A DNA stretch of 41,549 nt, taken from the NCBI GenBank assembly GCA_019429305.1, contig JAHYIR010000017.1, positions 1 to 41,549 of the forward strand, written 5' to 3'. Shown here one piece after another: positions 1 through 6,702 of this stretch. The first letter of the stretch is position 1, and every line of letters starts with the position of its first letter. This DNA comes from Candidatus Cloacimonadota bacterium (GTDB lineage: Bacteria; Cloacimonadota; Cloacimonadia; Cloacimonadales; JAJBBL01). The notes below the pieces were generated by a model. It worked only from the letters and a program-made list of their open reading frames with translations. It was not told the DNA's origin and ran no database searches. Position numbers and translations under genes: made by a program.

Positions 1-1191
1 ACTCAATCCCTCGCTCCCTCGCCCCTCAGCCCTTTGCTCTTCGCTCTCAGCCCTATGCTCTTCGCTCTCAGCTCTTTGCTCTTCACTCTTCGCCCTCTGC
101 TCTCCGCCCTCAGCTCTCTGCTCAACCCCATATCCAAATCTCAGGTTTCTGATCTCAATATTACCTTTCAATTCAGTAATGTTAGTATCTACATCTCCAT
201 CAACTATCTCTTCCGGAGTATCTAATATTTTGTTAATTCTTTTCAGGGAAGCAGTTCCTCTTTGATATAGTTCCACGATCCAACCGATAGCTATCATAGG
301 CCAAACGAGCATACTCAAATAAGCATGAAAAGCGATAAATTCTCCGATCGAGATCTCATTTCTGATAGCTGCTCTACCGCCAAAAACCAGCACAATGATC
401 ATACTGATACTAATAACAAAGCCCAGAAATGGGTGAAAAAGACCGGATAATTTAGCCATTTTGACATTGTTTTGCTGATATTCATAGGAGAACTCATTCA
501 TTTTATTAAGTTCGGTTCTCTCCTGCCCAAAAACCTTCACTACCCTGATCCCTGAGATGCTTTCCTGAACCATCCCTGAAAGAGCAGAAAATGAACTCTG
601 GACTTTTGTGAATTGCCGGTGCATTTTTCTTCCGAAATAGGAGATTGCCAAAGATAAGATCGGGAGTGGTAAAATAGCATAGATAGTTAATCTCAGATTT
701 ATGGTTACCATAAAAACGATCGATGCCAGAGTTAGAATGATAATATCTGCAGCAGCCACAAAACCGATACCAAATAACATTCTGATGGCATTCATATCAT
801 TTGTGGAATGAGCCATCAGATCACCTATTTTTGCTTTGTTGAAGAAATTTTGGGCTAACTTTATCAAGTGTTCATAAAAATTTTGTCTCAATCCCCGTTC
901 TATGATCCAGGAAGTTCCGATTATCAAGATCCGCCAATAATAACGCATCAGTGCGATCACACCGGACATCAGAAATATCAGCAACATATAGCCGGCTAAA
1001 TGTCTTTGTGTGAATCCCTCCTTCCCTAAACTGTCAATAGCAACCTGCATCACTTTAGGGATGAGCAGTTGTACCGCATCCACAATAATAAGAACAATAA
1101 CACCCAGTATGAGAAACTTAAGATTCTGTTTTAAATAGGGAACTATTCTGGAAAATAACTTTTTTTGTTCACCCTTGTTTGTCTCTTTCAA
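1..1191 (-). CDS. ABC exporter, fused permease and ATPase (MsbA/lipid-export type), C-terminus cut by window edge
   Basis: Half-transporter of the ABC exporter class: an N-terminal six-helix membrane domain (about residues 15-310) followed by the start of the ATP-binding domain, whose first strand reads GNIEIRNLRFGYG near residues 346-358. I translated the minus strand continuously from 1191 to the window edge and found no stop. The start is taken as TTG at 1191, with GGA about 9 nt upstream; no ATG fits better. Family features seen are the coupling-helix region around VQESISGIRVVKVFGQE and the typical linker before the ATPase. Walker A, signature and Walker B lie beyond the window. The odd part is that the loop after FGYG is replaced by a run of charged heptapeptides (EQRAESE-like) encoded by a heptanucleotide tandem array (positions 23-120). 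Family members normally pass through a short loop here into the next strand. The substrate is unknown; lipid or drug export are the usual roles. Confidence 0.85.
   Translation of the reverse strand, partial: MKETNKGEQKKLFSRIVPYLKQNLKFLILGVIVLIIVDAVQLLIPKVMQVAIDSLGKEGFTQRHLAGYMLLIFLMSGVIALMRYYWRILIIGTSWIIERGLRQNFYEHLIKLAQNFFNKAKIGDLMAHSTNDMNAIRMLFGIGFVAAADIIILTLASIVFMVTINLRLTIYAILPLPILSLAISYFGRKMHRQFTKVQSSFSALSGMVQESISGIRVVKVFGQERTELNKMNEFSYEYQQNNVKMAKLSGLFHPFLGFVISISMIIVLVFGGRAAIRNEISIGEFIAFHAYLSMLVWPMIAIGWIVELYQRGTASLKRINKILDTPEEIVDGDVDTNITELKGNIEIRNLRFGYGVEQRAEGGEQRAKSEEQRAESEEHRAESEEQRAEGRGSEGLS
23..120 (-). repeat. Heptanucleotide tandem array inside the ABC exporter ATPase domain (14 units)
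   Basis: Fourteen consecutive 7-bp units in perfect phase on the plus strand, of the form CYCTNNG (for example CTCTTCG, CTCTCAG, CCCTCAG). On the coding strand they read like CGAAGAG or CTGAGAG. Because three units make 21 bp, the array encodes a seven-residue protein repeat (EQRAKSE, EQRAESE, EHRAESE). The reading frame stays open through it. The unit is the same purine-rich type seen in the Wzx gene (32157) and at the end of a GT4 gene (36920). Confidence 0.9.
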
Positions 1192-1236
1192 TTCAATTTA
1201 TCCTTTTCTTTTAGTTATCGCCCTTTTTCACAATCT

Positions 1237-1304
1237 CTCCCAATGGACTTGCTAATCCTTCCACTGGCTTTTCCCGTAACACGTAACCCATAACACGTAA
1301 CACC
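1237..1304 (-). repeat. Composite repeat copy 1: four heptamers plus CCAATGG hairpin
   Basis: On the minus strand this follows the stop codon of the 236-aa gene at once: a short A-run, then four heptamers (GTGTTAC, GTGTTAT, GGGTTAC, GTGTTAC; 1276-1303), then GGGAAAAG and a hairpin head, CCAGTGG - loop with TAGCAAG - CCATTGGGAG. The stem pairs imperfectly, with one G-T type mismatch. The same composite occurs at 4402-4467 (same heptamers in the same order) and at 35668-35739 (different heptamers, same head). Together with a few bases on either side it fills the gap between the 236-aa gene and the ABC exporter. Confidence 0.85.
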
Positions 1305-1306
1305 TT

Positions 1307-2017
1307 TTATCCTTTTATCTTCAACTGCTCAATAAAATCTGATAACACCTGTAATTGTTTGGTAAATGTATCGAAAAATCCAGTAAAATCTTCCTTCTTA
1401 ATAGCTGTCCTTCCTAAAGTAAAATCAACTGCCGTCAGCAAGGAATCTATTGGAAAATCTGTTACTTCATCTGCTTTATCGATCAGCTCTTTATGATTAA
1501 GGGGTATGGGAACATCAAGTAAAAAAAGTAAGCCCTTCAATATAGGTTCAATAGAGTGAACAGAAACTTTGATCAAATTCCTCATGACTTTGGGTTTACC
1601 GTAATTGTCTAAAATTGCCATTTTGATCAGGAGAATCTTGCTTTTCAATTCCCGTTCCATCTCCAAACGAATATAGCTCTTTTCAAACTGTAACCCTTCA
1701 AGTACTTCTTTCTTCACGATCACATTTTGGTAATCGGTCTTTATATTGAGAAATTCAAGGGGAAAGCTGTCCAAAGAATTTGCTATATAGTCTTCACTCA
1801 CCACCAAAGGCGGTTCCATACCCATCTTGGTCAACTCTTTTACCACTGAATGTGCTTTAACGATATTTTTAATTGAATCATCTTTTAAGACAACGATCAG
1901 ATTACCTCTATCAGATATCTCACTGTTATATGTTGCGATCTGAAGTATCTCTTCACTCCAGCATATTGCTAACTTTGTCGCCATCCTTTCCCAATATGTT
2001 TTGCACTTATCTTGCAT
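1307..2017 (-). CDS. Nucleotidyltransferase-like hypothetical protein
   Basis: A 236-residue soluble protein with no membrane segment. The N-terminal half has a strand-rich segment GNLIVVLKDDS followed by a helix and the stretch DSFPLEFLNIK. I recognise this pattern from hypothetical proteins with a degenerate nucleotidyltransferase fold; the metal-binding GSX10DxD motif of active enzymes is not evident. The C-terminal half is helical (about residues 115-236). A start at 2017 has a good ribosome-binding site (GGAG, 6 nt spacing) and gives the N-terminus MQDKCK, which is shared with the unrelated CoA-transferase gene upstream. An internal Met at residue 12 (MATKLAICW) may be the ancestral start. 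It lies 48 bp downstream of glyQ, and the gap holds an octamer array. Function unknown. Confidence 0.55.
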   Translation of the reverse strand: MQDKCKTYWERMATKLAICWSEEILQIATYNSEISDRGNLIVVLKDDSIKNIVKAHSVVKELTKMGMEPPLVVSEDYIANSLDSFPLEFLNIKTDYQNVIVKKEVLEGLQFEKSYIRLEMERELKSKILLIKMAILDNYGKPKVMRNLIKVSVHSIEPILKGLLFLLDVPIPLNHKELIDKADEVTDFPIDSLLTAVDFTLGRTAIKKEDFTGFFDTFTKQLQVLSDFIEQLKIKG

Positions 2018-2038
2018 ATTTACTCCTTTTACTTTGCT

Positions 2039-2078
2039 TTCTCACCTTGTCACCCTGCCACCTTGTCACCTTTCCACC
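2039..2078 (-). repeat. Octanucleotide tandem array overlapping the glyQ stop
   Basis: Five 8-bp units (plus strand TTCTCACC, TTGTCACC, CTGCCACC, TTGTCACC, TTTCCACC); on the coding strand GGTGRNAA-like. The glyQ stop codon (2066-2068) and its last codons, Val-Glu-Arg, lie within the array. The same unit type, GGTGGAAA, recurs at 34503-34534. The period is 8, not 7, so this is a second period class. Confidence 0.8.
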
Positions 2079-2917
2079 TCATACTTCCCTATATACGATA
2101 GTGCACAATCTTTAGCCATTCTCCTGATGCGATTTATATAGGCAGCTCTTTGCATTACACTGATCACACCATGGGCATCAAGGAGATTGAAGATGTGAGA
2201 ACTTTTCATGATACAATCATAGGCAGGATATGGTAATTTTTTGGAAATTAATTCCTGTGCTTGTCTTTCATAGTCGTCAAAGGCATTGAAATAAGATTTT
2301 TCAGGCAGATCTACGAAATTGAATTGAGAAAATTCAACTTCTTTATTGAAGAAGATCTCTCCATAGGTCGTCTTATCGTTCCATTTAATATCTTTTATGT
2401 CATCAACATTCTGAAGATACAGGGCTATTCTCTCCAACCCATACGCTAACTCTACATTGGTAGGGAAGACATCCAATCCTCCGATCTGTTGAAAGTAAGT
2501 GAACTGAGTTATTTCCATACCATCCAGCCATACTTCCCATCCTAGCCCCCAAGCTCCGAGAGTTGGAGATTCCCAATCATCCTCAATGAAGCGGATATCG
2601 TGTTTGATCAACTCAACTCCGATCGCTTCTAAGCTTTCCAGATAGAGTTCTTTGATATTATCCGGAGAAGGTTTAATTAGAGTTTGAAATTGGTAATAAT
2701 GTTGATAGCGATTAGGATTCTGACCATATCTACCGTCTTTTGGACGACGGCAAGGTTGCACATAAGCAACACTAAGAGGGTTTTTACTCAATGATCCGAA
2801 AAAAGTTATCGGATGAAAGGTCGCAGCACCCATCTCCATATCATAAGGTTGTAGAATATTGCATCCCTTTTCAGCCCAATATTTCTGCAAGTTAAAGATC
2901 ATTTCTTGTAAGATCAT
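2066..2917 (-). CDS. glyQ: Glycyl-tRNA synthetase alpha subunit
   Basis: Class II aminoacyl-tRNA synthetase alpha chain of the bacterial alpha2beta2 glycyl-tRNA synthetase, which forms the adenylate and charges tRNA-Gly together with the beta chain (GlyS). GlyS is not in this window. The sequence follows the GlyQ family closely: [18 protein letters not shown] near the N-terminus, [19 protein letters not shown], the segment [16 protein letters not shown], and [15 protein letters not shown] chose the ATG at 2917 (MILQEM) because an AGGA site precedes it and it clears the upstream gene; an ATG at 2947 would overlap the CoA-transferase gene by 17 bp. Length from 2917 is 283 residues against about 300 for the family. 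The last residues (VER) come from a tandem octamer array. Confidence 0.95.
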   Translation of the reverse strand: MILQEMIFNLQKYWAEKGCNILQPYDMEMGAATFHPITFFGSLSKNPLSVAYVQPCRRPKDGRYGQNPNRYQHYYQFQTLIKPSPDNIKELYLESLEAIGVELIKHDIRFIEDDWESPTLGAWGLGWEVWLDGMEITQFTYFQQIGGLDVFPTNVELAYGLERIALYLQNVDDIKDIKWNDKTTYGEIFFNKEVEFSQFNFVDLPEKSYFNAFDDYERQAQELISKKLPYPAYDCIMKSSHIFNLLDAHGVISVMQRAAYINRIRRMAKDCALSYIGKYEVER

Positions 2918-2930
2918 ATCTCTGTTCCTA

Positions 2931-3617
2931 TCAAAGCCCAAATACACCTACATGATCTGGTATGATCAAATCTGCTTCCGTAACCTTTAATACATCATCA
3001 ACTGTCATCCCATGAGATATCTCTCTCAGGAGTAACCCTTGAGCAGTAACCTCAATAACCGCTTTATCAGTCACTATTAAATTAACTTTGTTTTTAGCTG
3101 TTAGTGGAAGTGTGCATTTTTTAAGTATTTTCGGGTTCCCATTCTTGTCGCAATGCTCCATGGCGATCACGACTTTTCGTGATCCTGTTACCAGATCCAT
3201 TGCACCACCCATTCCGGGAACAAGTTTACCAGGGATCATCCAATTAGCTAAATTCCCTTCTTGATCTACCTGTAGAGCCCCTAAAACAGTCATATCAATA
3301 TGACCACCTCTAATGATGGCAAAACTCAGGCAGGTATCGAAATATGACGCACCCTTCATAGCGGTAATATACCCCCCACCGGCATTGATCAGATCTTTGT
3401 CTTCTTCTCCTTCATTAGGCGCAGGTCCTACCCCCATGATACCATTTTCACTTTGAAAGAAAACATTAATACCGGGTGGAATATGATTAGCAACTTCAGT
3501 TGGTAAACCAATTCCTAAATTAACAAAATCACCATCCTTCAGTTCTTGGGCAATTCTCTTTCCAATAAGTGCTTTTTTCAGATCTTTATCCATATATTTC
3601 TTGCATTTATCTTGCAT
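2931..3617 (-). CDS. CoA-transferase subunit B (acetoacetate/butyrate type)
   Basis: Beta subunit of a family I CoA-transferase, which moves CoA between acyl groups through a glutamyl-CoA intermediate. The active-site motif [10 protein letters not shown] is present, and its Glu is the catalytic residue in the family. The oxyanion/glycine-rich segments ([15 protein letters not shown]) and [13 protein letters not shown] are also typical. Length is 228 residues, close to the usual 215-220. The ATG at 3617 has GGAG 6 nt upstream and adds MQDKCKKY before the family-like start [15 protein letters not shown]. The A-subunit gene lies 46 bp upstream, with a heptamer array between. With kamDE nearby, a role in lysine fermentation (acetoacetate to acetoacetyl-CoA, the ctf/atoDA step) is likely but inferred from context. 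Confidence 0.9.
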   Translation of the reverse strand: MQDKCKKYMDKDLKKALIGKRIAQELKDGDFVNLGIGLPTEVANHIPPGINVFFQSENGIMGVGPAPNEGEEDKDLINAGGGYITAMKGASYFDTCLSFAIIRGGHIDMTVLGALQVDQEGNLANWMIPGKLVPGMGGAMDLVTGSRKVVIAMEHCDKNGNPKILKKCTLPLTAKNKVNLIVTDKAVIEVTAQGLLLREISHGMTVDDVLKVTEADLIIPDHVGVFGL

Positions 3618-3638
3618 ATTTACTCCTGATTTTTTTTC

Positions 3639-3659
3639 TCACAACTCACAACTCACAAC
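3639..3659 (-). repeat. Heptamer array after the CoA-transferase A stop (3 units)
   Basis: Three exact TCACAAC units on the plus strand, which read GTTGTGA three times on the coding strand. The stop TGA of the upstream gene (3664-3666) is followed directly by an A-run and then the array, and GGAG of the next gene comes 20 bp later. A near-identical block (TGA, A-run, three GTTGTGA units) sits at 4348-4368, and a related one follows truA at 37954-37974. Confidence 0.85.
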
Positions 3660-3663
3660 TTTT

Positions 3664-4320
3664 TCACCCCTCCTTATGTAAAACTAAATAATCCACAAAA
3701 ACACCCGGAGTTACAACATCTTCAGGAGAAATTTCTCCAACTTCCAATATTTCATCAACTTCAGCTATAGTGATCTTCCCTGCCGTAGCCATTATTGGAT
3801 TACTGTTCCGGGCTGTTTTACTATAGATGAGATTACCATATCTATCTGCTTTAGCTGCTCTTATAAAAGCAAAATTTGCTGATATTGGTTTTTCTAAGAG
3901 GTACTGTTTGTCATCAACAACAATTATTTGTTTACCTTCAGCCACAACAGTTCCCAAACCGGTTGGAGTCAGTACACCACCAAGTCCGGCACCGGCAGCC
4001 CTTATCTGCTCTAATAAAGTTCCCTGTGGGATTAGATCTACCTTTATTTCGCCATTGTTCATCTGTGCCTGAGTTGCTTTGTTAGTTCCAATGTGAGAAC
4101 TCTTGATCTTCGCAACTTGTTTGTTGGCTATCAGAATACCAACTCCCCTGTCTTCATAATCGGTTGCAATAACGATTATCTCCAGATCTTTTGTACCTAT
4201 TTCTTTCAAGGCATCTATAAGATTTTCTGTACAACCGACAGCAAGAAAACCACCAAATAAAATACTGCTGCCCGGTTTAACCAAAGCTGCCGCTTCCTTA
4301 ACTGATACTATTTCCGGCAT
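3664..4320 (-). CDS. CoA-transferase subunit A (acetoacetate/butyrate type)
   Basis: Alpha subunit partner of the B subunit just downstream, 218 residues, the family's usual size. Visible family features are the N-terminal glycine-rich CoA-binding stretch SSILFGGFLAVGC, the helix ENLIDAL, the conserved VDLIPQGTLLEQIRAAGAGLGG and the strand PISANFAFIRAAKADRYGN. The start at 4320 has AGGAGG about 8 nt upstream. Upstream lie a heptamer array (4348), a composite repeat (4402) and then the IS element, which separates this pair from kamE. The pair probably belonged to the same lysine-degradation operon before the insertion; that is inference from gene content. Confidence 0.9.
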   Translation of the reverse strand: MPEIVSVKEAAALVKPGSSILFGGFLAVGCTENLIDALKEIGTKDLEIIVIATDYEDRGVGILIANKQVAKIKSSHIGTNKATQAQMNNGEIKVDLIPQGTLLEQIRAAGAGLGGVLTPTGLGTVVAEGKQIIVVDDKQYLLEKPISANFAFIRAAKADRYGNLIYSKTARNSNPIMATAGKITIAEVDEILEVGEISPEDVVTPGVFVDYLVLHKEG

Positions 4321-4347
4321 TAATTATTACCTCCTGATATTTTTTTC

Positions 4348-4368
4348 TCACAACTCACAACTCACAAC
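4348..4368 (-). repeat. Heptamer array upstream of CoA-transferase A (3 units)
   Basis: Three TCACAAC units (GTTGTGA on the minus strand), preceded on that strand by GTGAAAAA and followed by an A-run and AGGAGG. The layout matches the array at 3639-3659 including the flanks, so the two blocks are diverged copies of one longer segment of about 45 bp. Confidence 0.85.
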
Positions 4369-4401
4369 TTTTTCACCCCCTCGCACCCTCTTCTTGCTAC
4401 C

Positions 4402-4467
4402 CTCCCGATGGACTTGCTACTCTTACATTGGCTTTTCCCGTAACACGTAACCCATAACACGTAACAC
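4402..4467 (-). repeat. Composite repeat copy 2: four heptamers plus degenerate hairpin
   Basis: The heptamers at 4440-4467 are the same four units in the same order as copy 1 (plus strand GTAACAC, GTAACCC, ATAACAC, GTAACAC), followed on the minus strand by GGGAAAAG and a decayed hairpin head. The segment from GATGGACTTGCTA through the heptamers matches copy 1 nearly base for base. It lies between the IS left end and the CoA-transferase genes. Confidence 0.85.
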
Positions 4468-4551
4468 TTTTCCCCTTGCTATCCCTTCCTTAGGTTTTGT
4501 GGTGTACTGAAATAGTGGACTGTTTATTTGTACTTTTTTTTCATTAAATTA

Positions 4552-5352
4552 TCAAGCAGCATTATACACCTCTTGTGGAGTTTTATAGTTTAATGCAGCA
4601 TGGATGCGCCTATTATTATAATCATCTATGGCATTGTCAATCAATTCTCTTGCTCGTGCTTTACTCTGTACAATCCCTTTTAACTTATATTCATGTTTCA
4701 ATGTGTTAAAGAATCGTTCCATTTTAGCGTTGTCATAACAGTGATCTCTGCCAGTATAACTTAACTGAAAACCATTATTTTCAAGGGTCGATCTATATAT
4801 GTTAGAGCAATACTGAGAACCACGATCCGAATGATGTATGATACCATTTGTGGAAGAGACAGATTTAATTACCTTGCTAAGGCAGCATAATAAACTTTTA
4901 GCAGTAATATCTGTGCTCACTATATGAGAGATAATCTTACGTGAGTAGGCATCCATGATTGTCGATAAATAAACCATGCCATCAAGAGTTAATATATATG
5001 TAATGTCACTGAACCAAACCTGATGAACTGAAGTGATTTCAATATCCTTGACCAGATTTCTTGGTTGATATGGTATCCAGCCAGGTATAGTAGTCTTTAC
5101 TCTCCTATATCGTAGTGGTAGCATCATATTATGTCTCTGTAAAACCCTCCAAAGCTTGTCCCGACTTATCTGGTAGCCGTCTCTCTTCAGTTCTTGGAAG
5201 ATTTTCCTAACTCCATAAAACGAATGTTCCATACGTATCTTCCGCACACGAGATAGTACGTCATCTTCAAAGGCTAACTGAAGTGATCTCATTTTCAATT
5301 TCTTGTAATAACCGGACTTGCTCATACCAAAAAAACTGCAGATAGTGCTCAT
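4552..5352 (-). CDS. IS3-family transposase OrfB (DDE integrase core)
   Basis: Catalytic part of the IS transposase, 266 residues. An N-terminal helical region with YYKK and the HTH_21-type segment HSFYGVRKIFQELKRDGYQISRDK leads into the rve integrase core. The DDE triad is visible: Asp in VWFSDITYI, Asp in IIHHSDRGSQY, and Glu in NAKMERFF, with exactly 35 residues between the second Asp and the Glu, as in the D-D-35-E family. The ATG at 5352 is used here, but the frame stays open upstream towards orfA. The relation to orfA is unusual: orfB is in the +1 frame, while the canonical -1 slip would end at a TGA overlapping this ATG (see findings). Confidence 0.93.
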   Translation of the reverse strand: MSTICSFFGMSKSGYYKKLKMRSLQLAFEDDVLSRVRKIRMEHSFYGVRKIFQELKRDGYQISRDKLWRVLQRHNMMLPLRYRRVKTTIPGWIPYQPRNLVKDIEITSVHQVWFSDITYILTLDGMVYLSTIMDAYSRKIISHIVSTDITAKSLLCCLSKVIKSVSSTNGIIHHSDRGSQYCSNIYRSTLENNGFQLSYTGRDHCYDNAKMERFFNTLKHEYKLKGIVQSKARARELIDNAIDDYNNRRIHAALNYKTPQEVYNAA

Positions 5353-5374
5353 CGATGCTTTTGTTTTATTCTCT

Positions 5375-5767
5375 CTAAGACTCGTCTTTGCTCTGGGGAT
5401 AGATGTGAAAGTGCAGTTTTTTTTCTTCTTCGGTCAGTCTGGACTCTACTGTTTCAATATAACATTTCTGACATATGTTCTGGACAGTAAGTGCTGCCAA
5501 AGCCTGCTCAAGTTCACGGATTTTTTCGTCCTTGGCTTTGATAATATCCTTTTCATTCTTCATTTCAACCCTCACGACCTTTCTTATTAAATGGTTCTTA
5601 CCATATTTCTTGAGCCAGCCATAAATGGTGGCGCCACCATTTATCTCATAGATCTGTGATGCTTGTCGGATTGTCAACTTACCTTTTTCGATCTCATCTA
5701 CTACCTTTAACTTAAAAGTTTCACTGTAACGAAATAGAGTAGGTCTTTTACTAAACTGAGATTGCAT
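5375..5767 (-). CDS. IS3-family OrfA (helix-turn-helix DNA-binding protein)
   Basis: DNA-binding subunit of the insertion sequence, 130 residues from the ATG at 5767, which is preceded by GGAGG with 6 nt spacing. A longer ORF reaching 5830 starts outside the element and is rejected. The segment YSETFKLKVVDEIEKGKLTIRQASQIYEINGGATIYGWLKKYG is the transposase_8/HTH region (read in parts), followed by a leucine-zipper-like helix DEKIRELEQALAAL that in this family mediates multimer formation. An A8 run (5417-5424) near the 3' end is a likely slippage site. Confidence 0.88.
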   Translation of the reverse strand: MQSQFSKRPTLFRYSETFKLKVVDEIEKGKLTIRQASQIYEINGGATIYGWLKKYGKNHLIRKVVRVEMKNEKDIIKAKDEKIRELEQALAALTVQNICQKCYIETVESRLTEEEKKLHFHIYPQSKDES

Positions 5768-5816
5768 ATTATTCCTCCATTTTAGTCCACCTATTTCAGT
5801 ACAGTACATTTTTCTC

Positions 5817-5844
5817 TGTTCACTGCTCACTGATTACTGATCAC
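5817..5844 (-). repeat. Heptamer array after the kamE stop (4 units)
   Basis: Four units (plus strand TGTTCAC, TGCTCAC, TGATTAC, TGATCAC). On the kamE strand the order is stop TAA, a run of seven A, then GTGATCA, GTAATCA, GTGAGCA, GTGAACA. This is almost the same array as at 35674-35701, where it is attached to the hairpin head; here no head is seen before the IS end. Confidence 0.85.
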
Positions 5845-5851
5845 TTTTTTT

Positions 5852-6625
5852 TTACTTTTCAGAATAATATTTAGCAATAAAAAAGGCCACATCACTGGCA
5901 TAAGTGCCACTTCCAAAACCAGCATCGTAACCTAACTCTATTGCCAGATCATGATTTATCCTTGGACCACCACAAATAAAGAGCATCTTATTTCTTAGCC
6001 CCTCTGCTTCCGTTAACTCAATTAACTTAGTTAGGTTTTTAACATGTATGTTCTTTTGGGTAACCACTTGTGATACTAATACCGCATCGGCATTGACTTC
6101 CATTGCTTTTTTTAGCAGATCTTCCACTGATACTTGAGCTCCCAAATTTATTGCCCTAAAATTACGATACCTTTCTAAGCCATAATGACCACTATACCCC
6201 TTCATATTCATTATGGCATCGATCCCAACTGTATGGGCATCAGACTCAATACAAGCACCCACTACTCTGAGCTCTCTACCTATATTTTGATCAATATATT
6301 CATCTATTTGCTCCATACCCAGAGAAACAATATCTACAGACCTGACCTTGATCTTATTAAGATCTACTACTGCATTACAGGTGGCATAGGCAATAAAATG
6401 TGTAAAACCGGTAGTGAGATCTTTGATATGACACACTTCGATCTCATCTAAACCCATTTGCTTAAGGATAAGCTTAGCCGCTTCTTTACCTTTATCATTT
6501 GCAGGTGCTGGCAGAACAAATGATATCTGAACACGACCATCGTTAAGTGTATCACCGTAAGGTTTTACAATATTTTTAGAAACTTCACTTGTCTCATGCT
6601 TACTATCGTAATTATCACTCACCAT
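5852..6625 (-). CDS. kamE: D-lysine 5,6-aminomutase beta subunit
   Basis: Cobalamin- and PLP-binding subunit of lysine 5,6-aminomutase, which shifts the terminal amino group of D-lysine or beta-lysine in anaerobic lysine fermentation. The B12-binding motif DxHxxG is present as DAHTVG, and a Lys lies 11 residues after the cobalt-ligand His (NMKG), which matches the PLP-binding Lys spacing known for the family. The C-terminal Rossmann-like B12 domain ends in ICGGPRI and GFGSGTYASDVA. An upstream ATG at 6652 would start inside a heptamer array and add MYNVKLKGD, so I prefer 6625 (MVSDNYD) or the adjacent GTG, with AAAGGTG just upstream. Length is about 257 residues, close to known KamE. It follows kamD by 56 bp. 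Confidence 0.95.
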   Translation of the reverse strand: MVSDNYDSKHETSEVSKNIVKPYGDTLNDGRVQISFVLPAPANDKGKEAAKLILKQMGLDEIEVCHIKDLTTGFTHFIAYATCNAVVDLNKIKVRSVDIVSLGMEQIDEYIDQNIGRELRVVGACIESDAHTVGIDAIMNMKGYSGHYGLERYRNFRAINLGAQVSVEDLLKKAMEVNADAVLVSQVVTQKNIHVKNLTKLIELTEAEGLRNKMLFICGGPRINHDLAIELGYDAGFGSGTYASDVAFFIAKYYSEK

Positions 6626-6639
6626 ATCACCTTTTAATT

Positions 6640-6702
6640 TTACATTGTACATTCTACATTATACATTCTACATTATATATTCTACATTATATATTCTACA
6701 TT
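6640..6702 (-). repeat. Heptamer array across the kamD 3' end and the kamD-kamE gap (9 units)
   Basis: Nine consecutive AT-rich units in one phase (plus strand CTACATT, ATACATT, ATATATT, GTACATT variants). On the coding strand the last residues of KamD (NVEYIM) and its TAG stop (6682-6684) are encoded by the array, as would be the extra N-terminal residues of KamE if 6652 were its start. The array fills most of the space between the two genes. Confidence 0.9.

Larger units (their letters stand above)
4503..5803 (-). mobile_element. IS3-family insertion sequence, about 1.3 kb
   Basis: Bounded by imperfect inverted repeats that begin TGTACTGAAATAG at 4503 and, on the opposite strand, at 5803; the match resumes as TGGACT. 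It carries two overlapping-phase genes, orfA and orfB, in the usual IS3 order on the minus strand. I could not find a convincing 3-4 bp target duplication (left flank GTGG, right flank GTAC). The element sits just downstream of kamE and its trailing heptamer array. Confidence 0.9.

Noticed and set aside
34-225. Plus-strand ORF made of leucine/serine heptapeptides
   Set aside because: It is the antisense reading of the heptamer array inside the minus-strand ABC exporter, which has a continuous frame and family motifs.
1237-4467. Tandem arrays as a CRISPR
   Set aside because: Units are 7-8 bp and contiguous, with no unique spacers and no cas genes.
4499-5808. Target-site duplication flanking the IS
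   Set aside because: Flanks (GTGG and GTAC) do not match at 3-4 bp; shifting the ends by one or two bases does not help.
5768-5830. Longer OrfA start at 5830
   Set aside because: It begins outside the IS and runs through the inverted repeat; the ATG at 5767 has a perfect GGAGG site.
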